Position numbers and translations under genes: made by a program. A stretch of DNA of 64,000 nucleotides, from positions 1 to 64,000 of the forward strand of contig JAKOXH010000062.1 in assembly GCA_029781135.1 (NCBI GenBank), in the 5' to 3' direction. This document shows positions 33,189 through 42,365 of this stretch, piece by piece (within the stretch, counting starts at the first letter, position 1; every line of letters begins with the position of its first letter). The notes under the pieces are model-generated. The model was not told the origin of the DNA, did not search any database, and was given only the letters and a program-made list of their open reading frames with translations. Source of the stretch: Planctomycetota bacterium (GTDB lineage Bacteria; Planctomycetota; Planctomycetia; Pirellulales; Lacipirellulaceae).

Positions 33189-34316
33189 CTAGGTTGCTTG
33201 TCTCAGTCTCGGATCCGTCGCTTCCTGAAGTCCTTCGCCGATGAGGTTGTAGGCGAGGACGGTGAGGAAGATGGCGACGCCGGGAAATAGGATCAGCCAC
33301 CACATTTGTTGAATGGCAATGCGGCCGGAGTGAAGTAGCGTGCCCCAACTGGGGTTGGGGGGCGAAGCGCCGAAGCCCAGGTAGCTGAGGCCGCTCTCGA
33401 TAAGGATCGCATCGGCAATGCCGAACGTGATCGGCACGAGCACGGGGGCCAAGGCGTTGCGGAGTAGGTGGCGGAACATGATGCGGAGGCGGCCGGCGCC
33501 CATCGCGCGGGCGGCGGCTACGAATTCGAGTTCCTTGAGTTTCAGGAACTCGGCGCGGGCAAGTCGGGCGATGCCGGTCCAACTGGTTACTCCCACAATC
33601 GCCATGAGGTGATAATTGGAAACGTGGTCGAGCATGGCTACAAGTGCCAGGATGAGCACCAATGCCGGGATGCACATGACGACTTCGATGAGTCGGCTGA
33701 TGAGCATATCGACCCAACCGCCGACGTAACCAGCGAGCGCGCCGAGCGTGATGCCGATCGCGGCGGCAATGCTCATGCTGACGAAGCCGACGCTGAGCGC
33801 GATTTGGGTGCCGTGGACCATTTGGGCCAACACGTCGAAACCTTGCTGGTTGGTGCCCAGCCAGTTGATGCGATTGGGGCTGCCATCGGTGCCGACGGGG
33901 TTACCGCGCTGGCCGGGCCACTCGCCATCGCGCACGCGGCGATACGGGTCTTGATAGACAAGCGGCCAGATTGCCCAACTCTCCGGATCCTTCGCTTTAA
34001 GTGCGGTCGAGTAGACGTCGCGGAAGCGATCTTTCAAGAAAATCGGGTTTTCCCAACTGCGGACATAGTAGCCCATGAAGGGAAAGTAGACATGACCTTT
34101 GTATTTGCAGATGATCGGTTTCGTGCCGACGATCATCGGGGCAAACAGGGCGATGAAGCACAGCACGGCCACAAAGGCCAACGCGATCACCCCCAGTTTG
34201 CGGCGGCGGAAGTGCTGCCAGGTTTCGCGCCAATAGCCAAGGGAACGCACTTCGGCCGGCGCCGGCGTGGTGGGCGGCGGGACGGAAGGCGGTTCAAGTT
34301 GCGGGATGGTGCTCAT
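33189..34316 (-). CDS. Oligopeptide ABC transporter permease (DppC/OppC type)
   Basis: A permease of 375 residues with an N-terminal cytoplasmic leader, a first membrane segment (LGVIALAFVAVLCFIALFAP), a large periplasmic loop of about 120 residues and five further segments. The EAA motif is ARAMGAGRLRIMFRHLLRNA. The end GEGLQEATDPRLRQ is typical of DppC. The periplasmic loop is longer than in E. coli DppC. ATG at 34316 is preferred over 34403, where the leader would include repeat text. The gene lies between the DppB-type permease and the double ATPase. Confidence 0.92.
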   Translation of the reverse strand: MSTIPQLEPPSVPPPTTPAPAEVRSLGYWRETWQHFRRRKLGVIALAFVAVLCFIALFAPMIVGTKPIICKYKGHVYFPFMGYYVRSWENPIFLKDRFRDVYSTALKAKDPESWAIWPLVYQDPYRRVRDGEWPGQRGNPVGTDGSPNRINWLGTNQQGFDVLAQMVHGTQIALSVGFVSMSIAAAIGITLGALAGYVGGWVDMLISRLIEVVMCIPALVLILALVAMLDHVSNYHLMAIVGVTSWTGIARLARAEFLKLKELEFVAAARAMGAGRLRIMFRHLLRNALAPVLVPITFGIADAILIESGLSYLGFGASPPNPSWGTLLHSGRIAIQQMWWLILFPGVAIFLTVLAYNLIGEGLQEATDPRLRQAT

Positions 34317-34399
34317 GCGAGGCGCGAGTTGTGAGGAGCGAGTTGCGAGGAATGAGTTCGTGTGGGTTTGATCAGGTGCAGATGAATTCGTTCTTTGGG

Positions 34400-34440
34400 G
34401 CACTCTCGCCCCGGCCCTCTCCCCAGAGGGAGAGGGAGTG
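34400..34440. repeat. Dispersed palindromic repeat, third copy
   Basis: A good copy of the element at 5741-5776. It fills the end of the spacer between the two permease genes, along with GAGGCGCGAGTTGTGAGGAG text at 34318-34355. Confidence 0.65.
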
Positions 34441-34444
34441 TTTA

Positions 34445-35428
34445 TTAGCTGTAAGTGACGCGGGGGTCGACGACGGCGTACAAAATGTCGGCCAAGAGTT
34501 GGCCTAGTAACGTAAGAACACTAAACATGAGCGTGAGGCCCATGAGGGTGTCGTAGTCTCGCTGGCCGATGGCTTCAAAATACAACCGGCCCATGCCGGG
34601 CCAGCCAAAAATTTGTTCGAGGATCACAGCCCCGCCAAGCAAACTTGGCAACGTAAGGCCGAGGAGTGTGACGAACGGAATCAATGTATTGCGGAAGGCA
34701 TGGTGCCAGATAACACGCCAGGGCGGCACGCCCTTGGCGCGAGCGGTGCGAATGAAGTCCTGGCGAATGACTTCTTCCATATTGGCGTGGATAAAACGGC
34801 TATCGTACGCGAGGCTGCCGTAGGTGAAGCAAGTGATGGGCAGAATCGCGTGTTTGAGGATGTCCCAGGCCTTGCCGGCCGTGGAGAGTGAGGTGTAGTT
34901 GTCGCTCACCATGCCGAACAGCGGCAGCCAGCCGAGCTTCGAGTAGAACAGCAGTTGGAGATAGAGCGCGGCGACGAACGCCGGCAAGGAATACAACATG
35001 TAGAGCAGCGTGCTGACCGCCCGCTCGCGAAAGGTGCCGGCGCGCACGGTGGCCCATAAGCCGATGGGAATCGACAGCAAATAACTCAGTATCAGCGATG
35101 TGACCGAGAGCATCAGTGTGGCCGGTGCACGCTCGACGATCAGTTGGGCGACCGGTTTGTTGTTCTGGGGAATCGAGCGGCCGAAATCAAGCCGCACGAC
35201 GTTGCCCAGCCAAACGAAATAGGCCTGGTACCAAGGTTTATCGAGGCCGTAGAGTTTTTCCCAACGCTGGATGTCGGTTTGGCTCGGCATCTTGCCCGGG
35301 TTCATCATGGCCGGGTCGGTGGTGAGCGGCGTGCCCGGAATGTGACGAATGAGCGCGTAGACGAGGAACGTGATCAGGATGAGCGTCAAAAATGCCAGCG
35401 CGAGTCGGCGGATGAGGTAGTGGAACAT
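34445..35428 (-). CDS. Oligopeptide ABC transporter permease (DppB/OppB type)
   Basis: The start YLIRRLALAFLTLILITFLVY and the GTPL motif soon after are standard for DppB. Six membrane segments and an EAA loop (RTARAKGVPPWRVIWHHAFRN) are present. The end YAVVDPRVTYS also fits. At 327 residues its length is normal. It pairs with the DppC-type permease to form the membrane channel. Only 16 nt separate its end from the repeat that starts the next spacer. Confidence 0.94.
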   Translation of the reverse strand: MFHYLIRRLALAFLTLILITFLVYALIRHIPGTPLTTDPAMMNPGKMPSQTDIQRWEKLYGLDKPWYQAYFVWLGNVVRLDFGRSIPQNNKPVAQLIVERAPATLMLSVTSLILSYLLSIPIGLWATVRAGTFRERAVSTLLYMLYSLPAFVAALYLQLLFYSKLGWLPLFGMVSDNYTSLSTAGKAWDILKHAILPITCFTYGSLAYDSRFIHANMEEVIRQDFIRTARAKGVPPWRVIWHHAFRNTLIPFVTLLGLTLPSLLGGAVILEQIFGWPGMGRLYFEAIGQRDYDTLMGLTLMFSVLTLLGQLLADILYAVVDPRVTYS

Positions 35429-35532
35429 GGTGGGGAAAATACCGTGGCAACGCTTGCTTAAATTCGAATACCGTGTGCTTTAGTCGCAGGCATTTCCTCC
35501 TCATGCTCGTTATGCCCGAATGACTATTAAGT

Positions 35533-37578
35533 TCATGGCGCAGCGGCGGCCTTAAAAACGCTATCGAAGCCAGGGCTATAATCGAAGGGCCCTTTAGGCG
35601 AAAAATTGTAGCCGCGGACAGACTTATTGAATCCGTAAAACGAATTACGATAGAAAAGCCAAGTAAGGGGCTGATCTTCCCACAAAATATTGTGAATCTC
35701 GCCGTAAATGGCGGCACGCTTATCACGATCGAATTCTCGTCGACCTTGTTTGAAGAGTTCGTCGACGCGCTTGTTCGAGTAGCTGGAAGAATTGCGGCTT
35801 TCGCCGGTAGCGTACAGGTTTGAGGTTTGGTCGGGATCGGTGCCAACGCCCCAGCCGCCCATCGCGGCATCGAATTGCCGTTTTTGTTGCGAATCGACTA
35901 AGACGGTGAATTCGGTCGGTTTCACATTACAGGTGATGCCAATCTTCTGGAGACACTCCTTAAGAAGCGTGGCGGCTTGAATACCAGTTTCCGTCTGGTA
36001 CGTTAGCAAGGTGAACTCGAATGGCACGCGACGGCCGTTGATTTCCTTGTCGCGAATACCGTCGCCATCACTATCGATCCAGCCAGCTTCATCGAGCAAG
36101 TTTTCGGCCTTATCGAGATCTTGGTGATAGGGCTGGGGGCCATTTTTTGGAAAGTACCACGCGTCAGGATGGTAAGTCCCGCGGCACGGTTGATATAAAC
36201 CATGCAGAATTTTCTTTAGCAATTCATCGTAGTCGAAGGCCCAAGACATGGCTTGGCGAACACGCTTATCCTGGAAGATCGGAGACTTCAAATTCCAGGT
36301 GAAATGGAATTCCGTCCATTCTGGTCCGGTGACTTTGGTATTGCGCTGGTAGTAGTCGTCGCCATTGGTTTGGTCGGACCATTGTTCGGCGCGAAGTTCC
36401 ATCTGATCGATTTGACCGGCCTTGAGCGCCAGAAGCGCCGTGTTAAAGTCTTCGATTACCTTCACGCGCACCTGCTTGAAATATGGCTTTGCGCGAACCT
36501 GTTTCCCATTGTGCATGTAGTAGCTTTCGCGCCGTTGAACGACGAATTCCTGATTGCGAACTCGGCTCACTAATTCGTAAGCACCACCGACGATCGGATG
36601 ATCTTCCAATCGCGTGTGATATTCGGACCGGGCCATCGTGGGATCATCCGCAATCGATTTTTCATACACATGCTTGGGAATCACTGGAAAGTTCATATTC
36701 GCGCGGTTGGTCGCCAAGGCTTCTTTATGAAAAATCACGACCGTGCGATCGTCGTAGGCTTGGACCCATTTGATTTGATCCGTGCCCGTGCGCACCGCCA
36801 AAATCGGTACTGCTTCGGTCATGATGACCTGAAATGAAAACATGACATCGTGGGCGGTAATCGGTTTGCCATCGGACCAAGTCAGGTCATCGCGCAGGAC
36901 GAACTTATCCATCAAGTGGTCTTTGCTTGTTTGCCAGGATAAAACGGAATCGTTCGACGCGAAGTCGCGCATGTCCTGATCGAACGTGAGCAAGCCGGTG
37001 GATGTCAGCCCCTGAAATTCGGCTTCCGTAATGCTGCTCTGCAAAAGAGGATTGGAACTCTTCAGATCACCGGAAGTGTGCCGCACCAACGTGGCTTCAT
37101 AGTCGACGCTTGCTCCGTCGGCGGGGGCCAGCCGGCTTAACGTGCCGAGAATTTTAGCGTTGTTTTCTGGTGAATCATTGCGCAACGAAAGAGCGGTCGC
37201 GATGGAAACCGGCGGCGGGCCGAGTGACTCTTGCTTTTTGCGCATGATTTCCATGCCGCTGAGGACGGGGTTGTCGATCCAGCCGGCGGTTTTATCAATT
37301 TCCGCAAGTGGTGGCGGTGTGAAGGGTTGGATCAGGTCACCGAGTTTGAAAGGCTTGGCGGGAGCGGCGGCTTTCGGTTCGTCGACCGCTGGGCTTTTGC
37401 TTGCCGTGGCCGGGGCGACGGATGGCTTCGCATCTGTCGCCGCTTTTTCAGCGGGAGCGGACTCGGCTTTCTTTTGGGACGACGAATCGCTGCGTGAGCT
37501 GCAGCCGACCGCGACAGCAAGGACGAGCACCCAGTACCATTGCAAGTTCAAGCGAAAGTAAGCAGAAGAAGGAGTCAT
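35533..37578 (-). CDS. Peptide-binding lipoprotein of the ABC transporter (SBP_bac_5)
   Basis: A lipoprotein signal ends in AVAVGC, with lipidation expected at Cys25. After a low-complexity Ala/Lys/Pro tether to about residue 75 comes the bipartite binding protein of the DppA/OppA family. It contains LRDDLTWSDGKPITAHDVMF, the usual family signature, and RVRQAMSWAFDYDELL. At 681 residues it is longer than DppA (535). It is the first gene of the operon SBP-DppB-DppC-DppDF. AGGA is seen shortly before the ATG. Confidence 0.93.
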   Translation of the reverse strand: MTPSSAYFRLNLQWYWVLVLAVAVGCSSRSDSSSQKKAESAPAEKAATDAKPSVAPATASKSPAVDEPKAAAPAKPFKLGDLIQPFTPPPLAEIDKTAGWIDNPVLSGMEIMRKKQESLGPPPVSIATALSLRNDSPENNAKILGTLSRLAPADGASVDYEATLVRHTSGDLKSSNPLLQSSITEAEFQGLTSTGLLTFDQDMRDFASNDSVLSWQTSKDHLMDKFVLRDDLTWSDGKPITAHDVMFSFQVIMTEAVPILAVRTGTDQIKWVQAYDDRTVVIFHKEALATNRANMNFPVIPKHVYEKSIADDPTMARSEYHTRLEDHPIVGGAYELVSRVRNQEFVVQRRESYYMHNGKQVRAKPYFKQVRVKVIEDFNTALLALKAGQIDQMELRAEQWSDQTNGDDYYQRNTKVTGPEWTEFHFTWNLKSPIFQDKRVRQAMSWAFDYDELLKKILHGLYQPCRGTYHPDAWYFPKNGPQPYHQDLDKAENLLDEAGWIDSDGDGIRDKEINGRRVPFEFTLLTYQTETGIQAATLLKECLQKIGITCNVKPTEFTVLVDSQQKRQFDAAMGGWGVGTDPDQTSNLYATGESRNSSSYSNKRVDELFKQGRREFDRDKRAAIYGEIHNILWEDQPLTWLFYRNSFYGFNKSVRGYNFSPKGPFDYSPGFDSVFKAAAAP

Positions 37579-37890
37579 GTGGATCCTGTTGAACTAGGTG
37601 CAATGTTGCGATCAGTGAGCAAGAAATGCAGCGGAAGCGATGGGTCATCCTTCTTGCCTTAAGGCAGCAGCGCTGCCAGCACTTTGACGGAACTGTACGC
37701 TACAGAATGATTTACATCACGTCAACGACAGCAAGTGCGGCGATCCGGCAGGGCGAAAAACTCGCAGCTTCTTCAGTTGTTACTGCTAGCAACGCCGTTT
37801 GGTTCACAACAGCCGTTGCTGCCAACGGGGGGCGACTGCTAAGCTGCCGCCCCAATTTTACCCGCGACCCCTTCGATCGTTGAGGATGCT
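37579..37890. other. Divergent promoter region
   Basis: These 312 nt separate the start of the peptide-transporter operon from the start of the cytochrome gene, so both promoters should lie here. No confident -35/-10 pair was found. An imperfect GC hairpin is present at about 37826-37852. GAGG lies 6 nt before the ATG at 37891. Confidence 0.4.
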
Positions 37891-40800
37891 ATGGCGGATC
37901 GGCGCTTTCCGGTGGCGTTTATTGTGTTGATGGCTGCGATACTTGTGGGCGGCCCGGCGTCGCAATCGGCCGCTCAGGACGAAATCACCCAGAAGCCGCG
38001 CACCAACAGCACTGCGACGCAATGGAAATATAACGGCACGACGCGGCAGCGGACGATGCAGCCGCAGAATCAGGCGCAAATGCGTCAACAGCCGGTGCGA
38101 GTAGCGACACGGCCGCAGCCAGCGACCAAGGCTAAGCCGCAAGCGGCAACGACGCCGCAAACCTCGTCCACAGCGAAGAGCACCACACCGCCGTCGAAGG
38201 TAACAGCACCGAGCGGTACAGCGGCGGCTGCCGACAAAGCCAAGGCGGATGCGGAGAAACGGGCGGCGTTCTTGAAGCTCATTGGCGCGAATTGGATTTG
38301 GTCGCCCGCGCAAAAGAAAGATGAAGTGCCAGTCGGCGAATGTTACTTCCGTAAGACGTTCGAATTGAACCAAGCCGATTTCGGTCAGGTACACATCGCG
38401 TGCGACAATCAATATGAACTTTATGTGAATGGCCGGCTGGTAGGTCGAGGCAGCGATTGGCGTAAGATGGATGTGCATGACATCCAGAAGTTCCTGGTGC
38501 ATGGCACGAATGTGGTGGCTGTGAAGGCGACCAACACCGATGCCGGTGCGGCGGGCCTGGTGGCACGAGTGCTCGTGCGCGAGAAAGGCGGCACGTATGA
38601 AAGTTATTCGACCGATGCCACGTGGAAGACCAGCTTGAAGCCGCCGGCCGAATGGGCACAGTTGCGGATGCACGACAAGGAATGGTTGGCGGCGAATGTG
38701 TATGGTCCGCTGGGTGCCGTGTTGCCGTGGGGCGATGAAGTCGTCATCGCCGAGGAAGGTTCGCGATTCCTGGTCGATCCGGAGTTTGTGGTCGATCGGC
38801 TCGTTGCCGACGAACAAGCGGGCTCGCTCATCGCGATGGCGTTTAACGCCACGGGCGACATCATCGTGTCGCGCGAAGGCGCCGGCCTCGAACTGATTCG
38901 CGACAAGGACAAGGATGGCAAGTTCGAAACGGTCGAACAGTTTTGCCCGGATGTGAAAAACATTCAGGGTATCTTGTCGCTCGGCAATCGAGTGTATGTC
39001 GTGGGCGATGGGCCGGAGGGCGGCGCGCTGTATCAGCTAACGGATGCCGATGGGGACGGCAAGTGTGAAAAGATCGTGGCACTCGTCAAGTATCGCGGTG
39101 TTATCGGCGAGCACGGCCCGCACACCGTGCGGCTTGGGCCCGATGGCCTGCTGTACGTGTTGTCGGGCAATTTCGCGCAGGTCGCGACCTCGATTGATCC
39201 GCGGAGCCCGTACGTTTCAACGTACGAAGGCGATTTGGTTCAGCCGCGGTACGAAGACCCGAACGGTCACGCGGTGGGCGTGCCGGCGCCGGGCGGTTCA
39301 TTTATCCGCACCGATACGAACGCCAGTTTTGTCGAAATGGTGGCTGGCGGGTTCCGGAATCCTTACGACTTCACATTCAACGGCGACGGCGAGTTGTTCA
39401 CCTACGATGCCGACATGGAATGGGACATCGGTTCGCCCTGGTATCGGCCGACACGCGTGGTACACGTGACGCCGGGCGGCGAATACGGCTGGCGGAGTGG
39501 TTGGGCGAAGTGGCCAGCGTATTACCTCGATAGCCTGCCGCCGACGGCCGATATGGGGCCCGGCTCGCCGACGGGTATCGTCTGGTACAACCACACGGCC
39601 TATCCGGCGCGGCTGCAGAACACGTTGTTCGTTGCCGATTGGGCGCTCGGGCAGATTCATGCCATTAAGCTCGAACGCAACGGCGCAAGCTACAAGGCAA
39701 CTGCTTCGACGTTTCTCAAGGGTCGACCGCTGAATGTGACGGGACTCGATGTCGGACCGGACGGTGCGCTGTACTTCTGCACGGGCGGTCGCGGCACCGA
39801 TGGCGGCGTGTATCGCGTGCGTTGGACCGGAGCTGCCAATCCGAAGAACATCAACTTGGGCCAAGGCATTCGCCAGGCCCTCGATCAGCCGCAATTGCAG
39901 AGCGATTGGGCACGTGCGCGCGTGGCGGCCGTGCGGCGGAATCTGGGAGATCACTGGCAGGCCGAGTTGGAACAAATCCTCAAGAATTCGCAGAGTCCGT
40001 CGTCCGATCGACTGCGGGCACTTGAGTTGCTGACATATTATGGGCCGGCGCCTTCGGCAGCTTTACTGAAGGAACTATCCACCGATAAAGATGCGGCGCT
40101 GCGTGCGCGGGCGGCGCGATTGATGGGTAATCGGAATGATGCGGAACTCGGCGAACCGCTGGTCGCGCTGTTGCGCGACAACGATGCTTGGGTGCGGCGT
40201 GTGGCGTGCGAGTCGATCACACATCGTGGCACCGAAAAGCCCACGGCGGTGTTGATCGAGTTGCTGGGCGACAAAGACCGCTTCGTGGCGTTCGCGGCCC
40301 GCCGGGCGCTCGAGCGTGTGCCCGCGAAAGAGTGGCAGGAGCAAGTTTTTGCGCAGACGGCATCGCGACCGTTCTTGTATGGTGCCACGGGGCTGTTGGC
40401 CCAGTATCCCTCCAAGGAACTAGCGCAGCAAACGCTGGTGCATTGCGAGGCCATGCTGCGCGGCAACGTGAATGAACCAGGCCTGAAGCCAGGTGAGTTA
40501 AGTGATCCGAACTTCCTCGATCTATTGCGCGTTGTGCAACTGGCTATGATTCGCGGCAAGATCCCACCGAACGAAGTGCCAACGTTGACGCAGCAGTTGC
40601 TGCGGGAATACCCGACGCGCGACGCGATGATGAATCGCGAATTGGTGAAGCTATTGGTATATTTGCAGCCTCCGGGCGCGGCCCATGCCCTCGCGCACCA
40701 ATTGGAAACGAATATTCCAGAAGTTGAGAAGATGCAGATCGCGGCGTACGCGCCGCACATTGCGGCAGGCTGGGAGACAGCCGACAAACTGGTGATGCTG

Positions 40801-42009
40801 CGCTACCTGGAAACCGTGCGTAGCGTGGAGGGTGGGCACAGCCTCAAGGGGTACATCGAGTATTTTGCCCGCGACTTCTTCACCAAGTTGACGCTCAAGG
40901 AACGGCAGCAACTCATTGCGGTCGGAGAAGATTATCCTACCTCGGTGCTTTCGGTGCTGGCCGGTTTGCCGGAGAATCCGGGGCCGAGCGTGCTGGCGGA
41001 AATCCGGGCGCTCGACCAGCGCGTGGAAGGCAAGCCGGGTGAACCGATGGCGCGGTTGCGCGTCGGCATCGTGGCGGTGCTGGGGCGGAGCGGTGAAGCG
41101 GAATCGCTCAAATACTTGCGCGATATCTATCTGAAGAATCCCGAACGCCGGGCCCCGGTGGCGATGAGTCTCACACAACATCCGGATGGTGAAAATTGGC
41201 CAATCATGGTCGACTCGCTTCGCACCATTGAAGGCGAGCCGGCGCGAGAAGTACTGGCCGCGCTGTTGAAAGTGAATCGACAACCGGAAACGTCGGAACC
41301 CTATCGCAACGCAATTTTGCTGGGGCTGCGGCTACAAGCGAACGGCGGCGAGTTGGCCGCGAAGCTATTAACGAAGTGGGTTGGGCAATCTTCGGCGAAG
41401 GCGGACGCGCCGTTGGCCGACCAACTTACGAGTTGGCAGCAATGGTACGCAACGACGTTCCCCAACGAGCGGCCAGCGGAATTGCCCAAGGAAGCGCAGC
41501 CGAACAAATGGAGCTACGAGGAGTTGTTGGCATATCTTGAGAGTCCGGAAGGCAAAGCGGGCAATCCGCAGCGCGGCGCCCAGGTGTTCAAGGATGGCCA
41601 GTGCATTAATTGCCATCGCTTTGGCGGGCACGGTGAGGGCATCGGTCCCGACCTGACGACAGTCTCGCAACGCTTTCAGCGTAAGGAAATCCTGGAGTCG
41701 ATTATTTATCCAAACCAAGTTGTTTCCGACCAGTACGCGAGCAAGCTAATTCTTACGGCGGACGGCAAGACGTACACCGGGATTGTCGCCCCAGCGGCCG
41801 ATGGCGGGACGACGGTGCTGCAATCGGACGGTCAAAAAGTCGTGCTCAAGGCTGAACAGATTGAGGAAATTCAGCCGTGTAAGGTGTCGACCATGCCGGA
41901 GGGCTTGGCGAACAAATTATCGCTCGAACAAATCGGGGATTTGTTTGCCTTCTTAATGACGCCGCCGGAATCAACTATGGCGGCTCGGCAAGCGGAAGCG
42001 CGACGGTAA
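37891..42009 (+). CDS. PVC-type membrane-bound dehydrogenase with HEAT repeats and CxxCH cytochrome domain
   Basis: A 1372-residue exported protein with several domains. The signal peptide ends near residue 29 (QSAAQ), and a low-complexity Gln/Thr/Pro stretch runs to about 120. A galactose-binding-like sandwich follows (IWSPAQ, YFRKTFEL, YELYVNGRLVGRG). Then comes a glucose/sorbosone-dehydrogenase-like propeller with HGPHTVRLGPDGLLYVLSGN and FRNPYDFTFNGDGELFTYD. Next are HEAT-like helical repeats from about 640 to 1150, and last a cytochrome c domain with CINCH near residue 1240 and a following GIGPDLT. The family is expanded in Planctomycetes and probably oxidises sugars, passing electrons to its heme. 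Confidence 0.9.
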   Translation: MADRRFPVAFIVLMAAILVGGPASQSAAQDEITQKPRTNSTATQWKYNGTTRQRTMQPQNQAQMRQQPVRVATRPQPATKAKPQAATTPQTSSTAKSTTPPSKVTAPSGTAAAADKAKADAEKRAAFLKLIGANWIWSPAQKKDEVPVGECYFRKTFELNQADFGQVHIACDNQYELYVNGRLVGRGSDWRKMDVHDIQKFLVHGTNVVAVKATNTDAGAAGLVARVLVREKGGTYESYSTDATWKTSLKPPAEWAQLRMHDKEWLAANVYGPLGAVLPWGDEVVIAEEGSRFLVDPEFVVDRLVADEQAGSLIAMAFNATGDIIVSREGAGLELIRDKDKDGKFETVEQFCPDVKNIQGILSLGNRVYVVGDGPEGGALYQLTDADGDGKCEKIVALVKYRGVIGEHGPHTVRLGPDGLLYVLSGNFAQVATSIDPRSPYVSTYEGDLVQPRYEDPNGHAVGVPAPGGSFIRTDTNASFVEMVAGGFRNPYDFTFNGDGELFTYDADMEWDIGSPWYRPTRVVHVTPGGEYGWRSGWAKWPAYYLDSLPPTADMGPGSPTGIVWYNHTAYPARLQNTLFVADWALGQIHAIKLERNGASYKATASTFLKGRPLNVTGLDVGPDGALYFCTGGRGTDGGVYRVRWTGAANPKNINLGQGIRQALDQPQLQSDWARARVAAVRRNLGDHWQAELEQILKNSQSPSSDRLRALELLTYYGPAPSAALLKELSTDKDAALRARAARLMGNRNDAELGEPLVALLRDNDAWVRRVACESITHRGTEKPTAVLIELLGDKDRFVAFAARRALERVPAKEWQEQVFAQTASRPFLYGATGLLAQYPSKELAQQTLVHCEAMLRGNVNEPGLKPGELSDPNFLDLLRVVQLAMIRGKIPPNEVPTLTQQLLREYPTRDAMMNRELVKLLVYLQPPGAAHALAHQLETNIPEVEKMQIAAYAPHIAAGWETADKLVMLRYLETVRSVEGGHSLKGYIEYFARDFFTKLTLKERQQLIAVGEDYPTSVLSVLAGLPENPGPSVLAEIRALDQRVEGKPGEPMARLRVGIVAVLGRSGEAESLKYLRDIYLKNPERRAPVAMSLTQHPDGENWPIMVDSLRTIEGEPAREVLAALLKVNRQPETSEPYRNAILLGLRLQANGGELAAKLLTKWVGQSSAKADAPLADQLTSWQQWYATTFPNERPAELPKEAQPNKWSYEELLAYLESPEGKAGNPQRGAQVFKDGQCINCHRFGGHGEGIGPDLTTVSQRFQRKEILESIIYPNQVVSDQYASKLILTADGKTYTGIVAPAADGGTTVLQSDGQKVVLKAEQIEEIQPCKVSTMPEGLANKLSLEQIGDLFAFLMTPPESTMAARQAEARR

Positions 42010-42365
42010 GGCGTAGATATTTTTCGGCCTTCCCGTGACATTGCGGTGTATGAAACCGGCACCTGGCGGAAGACGCTAGCATTGTTCCTGGCAAAGATGC
42101 GAACATTTGTGGTTTAATCCGGATATCCGCCGATTCCACTTATGCCAGCAGTGCGTTTTGCACCGCTTGTGCTGATTGAGACAGCATCGAATCGTCGATT
42201 TGCCAAATGTAGCCGCGTGGCGGCTCCCATGACGAGTCGGCTCGAGTGGGTGTTCATTTCCGACCGTGGTCACTCGCGGACCACCAGCCCACGAAGCAAT
42301 TGCCGCCGCAGCACGCAATGACCTTGCGTGGATGATTGTTGCGGCTGGCGTTCTCGAAGCAGTAT
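42010..42365. other. Spacer before the porin gene
   Basis: No gene or strong hairpin is evident in these 356 nt. It presumably holds the porin promoter and leader. An ATG at 42336 in frame with the porin lies at its end. Confidence 0.4.
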